From Cenococcum geophilum 1.58 (taxonomy: Eukaryota; Ascomycota; Dothideomycetes; Gloniales; Gloniaceae), in the NCBI GenBank assembly GCA_001692895.1, contig KV748196.1, forward strand, positions 1,488,001 through 1,552,000: a stretch of 64,000 nt of DNA. The letters run 5' to 3'. The notes under the pieces were generated by a model. That model worked only from the letters and a program-made list of their open reading frames with translations. It did no database searches and was not told the DNA's origin. Position numbers and translations under genes: made by a program. This document shows positions 57,945 through 64,000 of the stretch, one piece after another; the first letter of the stretch is position 1, and each line of letters opens with the position of its first letter.

Positions 57945-60900
57945 GTCCGACTAGTATTAGCTTATAAAGACGCTGCCCTTATTAGTAATAATAGAGTATA
58001 GCTAATTTACTTTAAGAAAGCATTTCTCCTTAATTAGGTTGGCGAGCTTTTATACATTAATTATCTTATTAATAGGAAGGTATTAGACGTACTTTAAAAA
58101 CCTATTAATAAGTATAAGGACTAAATTATATATTTGTCCTTAGCTATCTTTAGATAGCGGGAGATCCGTAATAAAGTCTATGGCGTAATATTGCTATAGC
58201 TTACTAGCGGGGGGAACTAATTTAAGTAGACCCCATAGCTTATACCTGCGGATCTTATATACTTAATACTTCTCGTAATAGCTAATATACTCCTTTACTT
58301 CCTAATTAAGCCTTAGCTAATAGTATTTACGCTAAAGTAATTTTACTATCTTTGCTTAACTATAGTGGCCGCCTAGGGGATTCTTATAATTCTTTATAAG
58401 AATCTTCTGTCGTAGATTTGCTTCTTATAGCACCTAAACCTTACTACCTCTATGTAGTAGGCCCATTAGGTCTAGTTCCCAATAGTAGCGCCTAGCAGCT
58501 TCCTTTTTATTACATTTCCGGTTTACTTCCGCATTAAAGATAGCATAAAAAGCGTCCCTTCGTTACACCTTACAGATAAGATCCATTAACCCTTTAGATA
58601 GTTTCTAGGTAAAAGCTATTTCGTCCTATACTACTCTAAATACAAGACTAGATAGTACTATAGATCTTTTAACTCTTTAATACGCATATATTAGGAAGGC
58701 CGCTACGAGGTTAAAGTCCTTTAGTTATTATAGGGCTCCGAGTTCCGATTACTCTATAGCTTCGCTATTAGTTTAAGAGGATAGCTTAGCAATTAGGAAT
58801 AGTGTATTACTAGGTTCTAAGAATATATTAGGGACGTCCTGTTTAGGTATATTTAGACCCTTATTAACAATAAACCGGATACTAGCCAGAACATCAGTAA
58901 AAACCAATAGGGCTTACACTGCCTAAGACTTAGTATATAAAGCTATAGGTACTTAAGCATCCTATACCTAAAGCTTATTCTGCAATATAGAGAGTAAGAT
59001 ATCTATTATCTATTTTCCTTCTCCCGTTTTAAAGCCTTTGGTATAGTTTAGCTATTATAACGGTCTATTAGTAGGGTTGTTTTCCCCTAGCTTATATTTA
59101 ATCTCAAAATTAAATTACGCAAACTCCTCTACCTATTTAGCTTATTAAGGTATAAGCTCCTTTATAGTTATAAAGTAGCGTAAATTATAGTAATCTAAGA
59201 GTACACAAGTGGTATAGCTTGCGTGCTTAAGGTAATATCGCCACTATTTAAAGTAGTTAACTATAGCCAGCAGTTCCTTATCGTGGGTATAATACCTAAC
59301 TTTAGGCCCCTAGAATTTTCTATTATAAAATACTACTGGTCTCTAATAGAGCTAGGTAGCGTCTAGATACCTATTAGGTTATAATAGGATACCAATAAGG
59401 GCAAAATTTAATATATCAGTAATTATTATTAATGGCTAATCTAGGTTAAAATGCCGCAGTAATAGAGCTTTTATAAACTTTACGCGAAGTTTCTAAAAAG
59501 CCTTATAAACCTTTTTAGGCCATAACCATAGCTTATACCATTTAGTTAGTCCTTTCTTAGTTTTCTTCCTTACCGCCTTTAAGCTTTTTACTTCTTAGGT
59601 TAGGTCTTAGGAAGCTTCTATAATACAGTTAAATAGGTATTAGGCGACGTCTAAGTAGTTATAAATAAAGCGCCTATAGAAATTGGCAAAGCCTAGGAAC
59701 ACTTAAATATCCTAGTAGCTCTCTAGCTCCGGCCACTCCTAAATTATCTACACCTATACTGGGTCTATAACTACACCTATAGGCATTATAATATAACCTA
59801 GGAACTTAACCTGCTTAGTATTAAAGATATACTTTAACGCCTTAGCGTAGAGGCCCTAATTATCTAAACGTTCTAGTACTTCGCGGACGTATTACTCGTG
59901 TTAATCCTTATCTTCTAAGTAGATTAAGATATTATCTAAATAGACAACGTATATACAGTTAACTAGTCCCCCTAAGGCTCTATAAATATATAATTGGAAT
60001 ATTACAGGCGTATTAGCTAGCCTAAAAGGCATTACTAGATACTTAAAGTGGCCGTATTAGGTCTTAAAAGCGGTCTTCTACTTATCCCCTTCTTTAATAC
60101 GAAGCCTATAATAGGCGTCTTATAGATTTAACTTTATAAAGATCTTCGCCCTAGATAGTTAATCCAGCATTTTACTAACTAGTAGTAGTGGGTAACGGTT
60201 CTTAATTATAATCTTATTAAGACCGCAATAGTCTATATAGCCTTATAGTTCTATCTAGTTTTAGGATAAAGAGGATCGGCGCGCCTAACGACGACTTATT
60301 AGGCTAGATCTATCCCTTTTCTAGTAAGCCGTTAAGGTACTCTTATAGAATCTTAAGCTCTTTACGCAAGAGGTTATAGATAAAAAGGTTCGGCGGTTAT
60401 TTACCTTCTTCTAGATTAATTATATAATCGTACTCCAAGTTCTACGGTAGGACTTTAGCTCTCCTACCTAAAAATACCCTTAGTAAGTCCCTTAGGCCTA
60501 CTAGAATATTTAACAAATTAGGGTCGCGTTTATTCTTTATATTATTATTAGGTAGGTCCCAGAGCTCCCTTAAAATGCTCGCGGGCAGCGTTGTGCGCTA
60601 TAGTAGTTGCTTATACATAGTTGCCACTATACGTTACACCGTTTTATATAGTAGTTAATAAAGGGTAAAGAAATCCTTAATGTAGCGCTTAAGATGCCGT
60701 AATATACTTTTTATATATTGCTTAAGCCAGAGTAACCTATAACGGTTAAAGTATCTTATAAGATCCTTAAGATCGCCGCCTCCCTATAATATCTCCGTAA
60801 CCTATCCGGCAGTTCCCTATAGGGTCTCCGTTATAAAGGGGTTATTACCTATGCTAGGCTCTATACCTATCTTGCTATTAAATAGGGGTTAAATCCAATA

Positions 60901-61400
60901 CTCCTTTAGGTATAGAGCGTATACTATTTTGCCTGGGGCTATATTCTCTAGGATATCCTTTAGGCTTATTAGTAATATACACCCTTCCAAATCTTTATCG
61001 TTCTACTATTTAAAGGCTCCAGTTTTAAAGCGTATCTTAGGATCTACTTCCGCTAGCTAAGGGTATCTAAAGATAAGGTTATAACCTATAAAGTTAGCCA
61101 CTTAGAAGGGTTGCGGGCCGACCACCTTAGTGCGGTTATATATGTCGGCTACTAATACTATAAGCTTATAGGCACTATATAGTTTAATCCAATACTTATC
61201 TAGAAAGCCTATAATAGGTTTCCACCACCTTTACAATAGGATAAGTTTATACTCTTTTACTAAATCATATTATATAAGATTAATTTCGGCGCCGCTATTA
61301 TATAGTGCTTGGAACTGTCGTACCTTACCTATAGGAAGCGTTATTTCCAGCTTAATAGTAATACGGAAAGTCTTTCCTTCTATATCTTGCCCTAGTTACA
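57945..61400 (-). pseudogene. C pol: protease, RT, RNase H, integrase first half
   Basis: Protease ALYNSGAEINLI at about 61275-61312 (family DSGAE). RT about 60490-59600 with LLEKGQIQPNKSSLGAPILF, FIKLNLQDAYYRLRI, and VVYLDNILIYLED at about 59930-59965. RNase H to about 58900. Integrase zinc region near 58400 (HYS....LLQRKYY, Cys lost) and core DFITDLPLSKDS, VLILINRFLKYV, TNKGSVF. Cut by A1 at 57945. Order is typical of chromoviruses; sequence differs clearly from A and D. Confidence 0.86.
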
Positions 61401-63181
61401 GCTAGAAGAGGTCCGCGACTAGGGCTTTTTTTTTTAAATTATTAGTACGGTTATTACCCTACTTATTTTTCTAATAAGATCTACCTTTAGAGTTTTCTCT
61501 TAACTTCTTAAAGTGTTCCCATAAAGGTGCCAAATAGGTATTAGGTTAACCCTAAAAGTTTTTCCCGTTATTTAAGGTTCCTAACTTTAACCCTTCTAAA
61601 GTTCTCTTTAAGAACGGCTTTTTTAAAGGTTAGGTCTGCCCTATATTACTACTAAAGTACCTATACTTTTAATAACCCTTCGGCTTCCTACCAGAAGAGG
61701 TCTAGTTCCTTACCGTATCTTTAACGTTCAGAACTGCTCGTTCAAAATCCGTATATATAATAATCCGCAATAGAGCTCCTACGCGCTTTATTTCGTTATA
61801 AATTACTAGCTTAATTTTAGCCTAAATAAACCCAATCTTCTCCTTCTTATAGATGCTACCGTCCTTATTTTTAAAGGGCTTTAGATCTATTTACTAAGCA
61901 TAAGTTTCTATAAAGTTTATAAACTAGCGGAAGTTATAGCAGTCCAGCTATATCCCATTCTAGAATAGCTTTATATTATTATATTATATAATATATAGAT
62001 TTTAAATCCATTTCTTTAAAAAGGTTTGCAGCTATGGCTATATAGTAATTTACTCTTTATTAAGCTAATTAAGTGCGATCTAGTTTAGCAATTAGTCTTT
62101 AATCTTACTAATAATCCAGCGTATACACTCTTTAGTATTATTTTGTATCATCAGCATCTTAAAGAAGTTGTCTACCTTATAAACCTAATCGTCCAACTAC
62201 TAGGCGTTAGGTCTATGGCGGAGTTCTAAACTATTAGAGGCCTTAGCCAATCGGTTTATATCCTTTTTCCATTTATAGCGTAGATAACTCTTTAAGTCTT
62301 CTATACCTCCTTAGGTAGGTATTAAGTAGCTCCTAAAAAGCCCTTAACCTTAACTAGGTTATAAAAGAATTTACCTAGCTTAAATTAGACCCTACTAGAT
62401 CTAGATTTACCCTTAAAGGGTTCTAATATATTTATTAGTAGCTTCCTCCTATATAGCTTCTAAGAGCCTTATAACAGCTTCCTAATATCTATCTTAAAGG
62501 AGATTAGTATAGGGCTCTTAACCTTCTAAACTTAGGCCTAGGGAAGCTCCTACTATAGAGGTAGTATTAGTACTAGTAGCTAGTATAGGTTTCCTAATAA
62601 GGCTTAGGTCTTAAGTTAGTAATTAGCTTAGATTACCTAAAGGGGTAGGCCCGCTTAGCTTATAAGTAGTTTATATACCGCCACTATACTAATTATAGGC
62701 TGGTGGTCTTCCGAGAGGGTTTTAGTTAGTTCTCTAGTTAAATATATTAGTATATTCCTCTAGTATTTCTAGCTTAGGGGAAGATCTTAAAGTCGCCTCT
62801 AGCGCTTAATCTTCTAATTAGCCTAGGTAGGGCTAAAGGGGTTCTAGTTACTTTCTAGTAGCGTTATAACCGTTATAAAGGGTATCTACGTTTTCCTTAG
62901 CGGTAACTATAGGTATGTAAGAGTCTTTAAGCTCCTAGAGCATCTAGGTATTAGGGCTTATTCGGCTATCTTACCTAAAGGGTTATATTATCGCAATCTC
63001 TCGCTATCGGAGGGACCTTCCTACCTTTACGCGACGGCTTTCCATAAGGTATCCGTGGAGTTTCCATTTAGGTTATTATAAGATTTTAAGGGAGAATAGT
63101 AGTTATAAATAAAAGATATAAACAAACAATCTAGTCCTTAAAGCCGACTACCCTTCTAAAAAAGAGTAGAAAGGATTTAAA
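61400..63181 (-). pseudogene. C leader and gag
   Basis: From the 5' LTR inward the minus strand has a leader of about 250 bp, then a gag-like frame with many Gln-type stops. Recognisable pieces are a Leu-rich capsid-like part (62000-62350) and a basic segment near 61640-61760 (RAVLNVKDTVRN, SSGRKPKGYQKYRYFSS). I do not see an intact CCHC box. The start codon is uncertain. Confidence 0.6.
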
Positions 63182-63396
63182 TATAAGGGGATCTTATAGA
63201 CAGGGGGCTATAAGGACACGATTAAAACAGGATAGATTAGTAAGAGAAACGAATCCTTAAGAAGGTAAGGCCTCTGGGATTGTGGAGACTATATACTACA
63301 GGCATATACCTCCAGTATATAACTGGCGACCATCTAAAAGGCGTCCGGGGGTTGTCCTAAGGGCAACCTAAGGTGTCCGCAATAATATCCCTTACA
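63182..63396 (-). repeat. 5' LTR of C (215 bp)
   Basis: On plus TATAAGGGGATC ... ATATCCCTTACA; TSD copy GCTTT follows at 63397-63401. Confidence 0.93.
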
Positions 63397-63401
63397 GCTT
63401 T

Positions 63402-64000
63402 GCCTTAGTTATAGCGTCTATTAGGTTATTTCCGCCGCTAATCTATTTAACCTCTATAATCTCACGTCGTTTATAGGCCTAACGTAAGTACATTAGGTCA
63501 ACCATAAGCCTCTTCTCTTATATCGTACCTAGTTTAACTAGGTAGTCGTAAAGGGGCTTTAAATCGGTATATAAAACTAGGGGTAACTACTCCAGTTATA
63601 GAATCTTCTGGACCGTTAATTTAATTACGGCTGCTATATTAAAGCTATAGGCTAGTGCATATAGTTTAGAAGCTAATACACTTTAGGTTACTTATTTACA
63701 CTTAATTAAGGACTAATACAGTATATTTACGTCCTAATTACAGTCCATAAGTACAATTACAAAGCCGATTCGTAATAATAGGTCTTTATTATTAGCAAAA
63801 GATACATCTATAAATACTAGTAGGCTAAGGAAATTCAGGTCTAGTGGTACAAAAGTAAGTCCCCTTACTACATTGTCGATTTGCTACTAAATGCGCTTAT
63901 TAAGCTGCTTAATATTTTCTTCTTATAGGTCTACTGCCTAGGCCGTAAAGGACAGGTCATAGGTAGATTTAGGTTAACAGACTATAGCAATATAGGCGCC
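63402..64000 (-). pseudogene. copia F RNase H, right of C (partial, runs off window)
   Basis: Minus frame: LNKRI, LLVFIDVSFANNKDL, GFVIVLMDCN, VLASKLYALAYSFN, LVLYTDLKPLYDYLVKLGTI, EKRLMVDLMYLRQAYKRREIIEV, NNLIDAITKA. These are the ordered copia RNase H motifs; the Glu of the ALELY motif has become Lys. Continues at 21683 after removal of C. The 5' part of F lies beyond 64000. Confidence 0.85.

Larger units (their letters stand above)
21684..63396 (-). mobile_element. gypsy chromovirus C, expanded to 41.7 kb by nested insertions
   Basis: Two 215-bp LTRs in the same orientation (21684-21898, 63182-63396) and a perfect TSD GCTTT (21679-21683, 63397-63401). C sequence inside, on the minus strand, is 63181-57945 (gag, protease, RT, RNase H, integrase N and core), 49967-49448 (integrase), 30791-about 30300 (integrase end and chromodomain) and 21922-21899 (purine tract). 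D, A1 and A2 split it; the pol frame is restored when A1 and A2 are removed. The length between chromodomain and purine tract (28112-30300) is unexplained. Confidence 0.88.

Overview
The window reads as a transposon-packed, AT-rich compartment of a filamentous ascomycete (Pezizomycotina) genome. The evidence is the set of element types (Ty3/gypsy chromoviruses with C-terminal chromodomains, Ty1/copia elements, a Tad-like LINE), one gene with short GT-AG introns and CTRAC branch sites, and heavy repeat-induced point mutation (RIP). RIP shows as excess TpA on both strands and as TAA/TAG stops where the family should carry CAA/CAG (Gln). I cannot name the species. No tRNA, rRNA, CRISPR array or secondary-metabolite gene was seen.

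Layout. 1-655 is a degraded remnant, perhaps of a transposase tail. 656-3130 is the only island of normal composition and carries the one convincing host gene (1078-2521, minus, three-exon model). From about 3130 to the right edge almost everything is nested transposons. I use private labels: A (Ty3/gypsy, about 425-bp LTRs; copies A0, A1, A2, A3 plus an older relative A'), C (Ty3/gypsy, 215-bp LTRs), D (Ty3/gypsy chromovirus, 211-bp LTRs), E and F (Ty1/copia), B (elements with a GTA-repeat edge and 14-16 bp target duplications).

Stratigraphy, from target-site duplications (TSDs) and reading frames that resume across insertions. A' (LTR 3894-4379) holds a solo C LTR, then copia E(+) (6297-18761), which is itself split by A0 (6447-15313, split again by B1) and carries a LINE fragment. 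A' is then cut by a second, inverted copia E(-) from 19661. E(-) is cut by copia F (from 21098, running off the right edge). F is cut inside its RNase H by C (21684-63396, TSD GCTTT). C holds D (21923-28111), an unresolved 2.2-kb stretch, A2 (30792-49442, TSD ACCTA) and A1 (49968-57939, TSD TATAG). A2 holds B2 (32395-34857) and A3 (36400-44341, TSD CCTAT). The deepest path is A' > E(-) > F > C > A2 > A3.

None of the elements looks able to code now: reverse transcriptase, RNase H, integrase and chromodomain regions are recognisable but stop-ridden. The points of most interest are a conserved frame on the strand opposite pol in the 3' part of all four A copies, the two B elements that share one end but not the other, and an internally deleted copia E(+) whose frame carries a 12-bp RGG-repeat array. 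Boundaries of LTRs and TSDs are read base by base; domain limits inside decayed genes are approximate.
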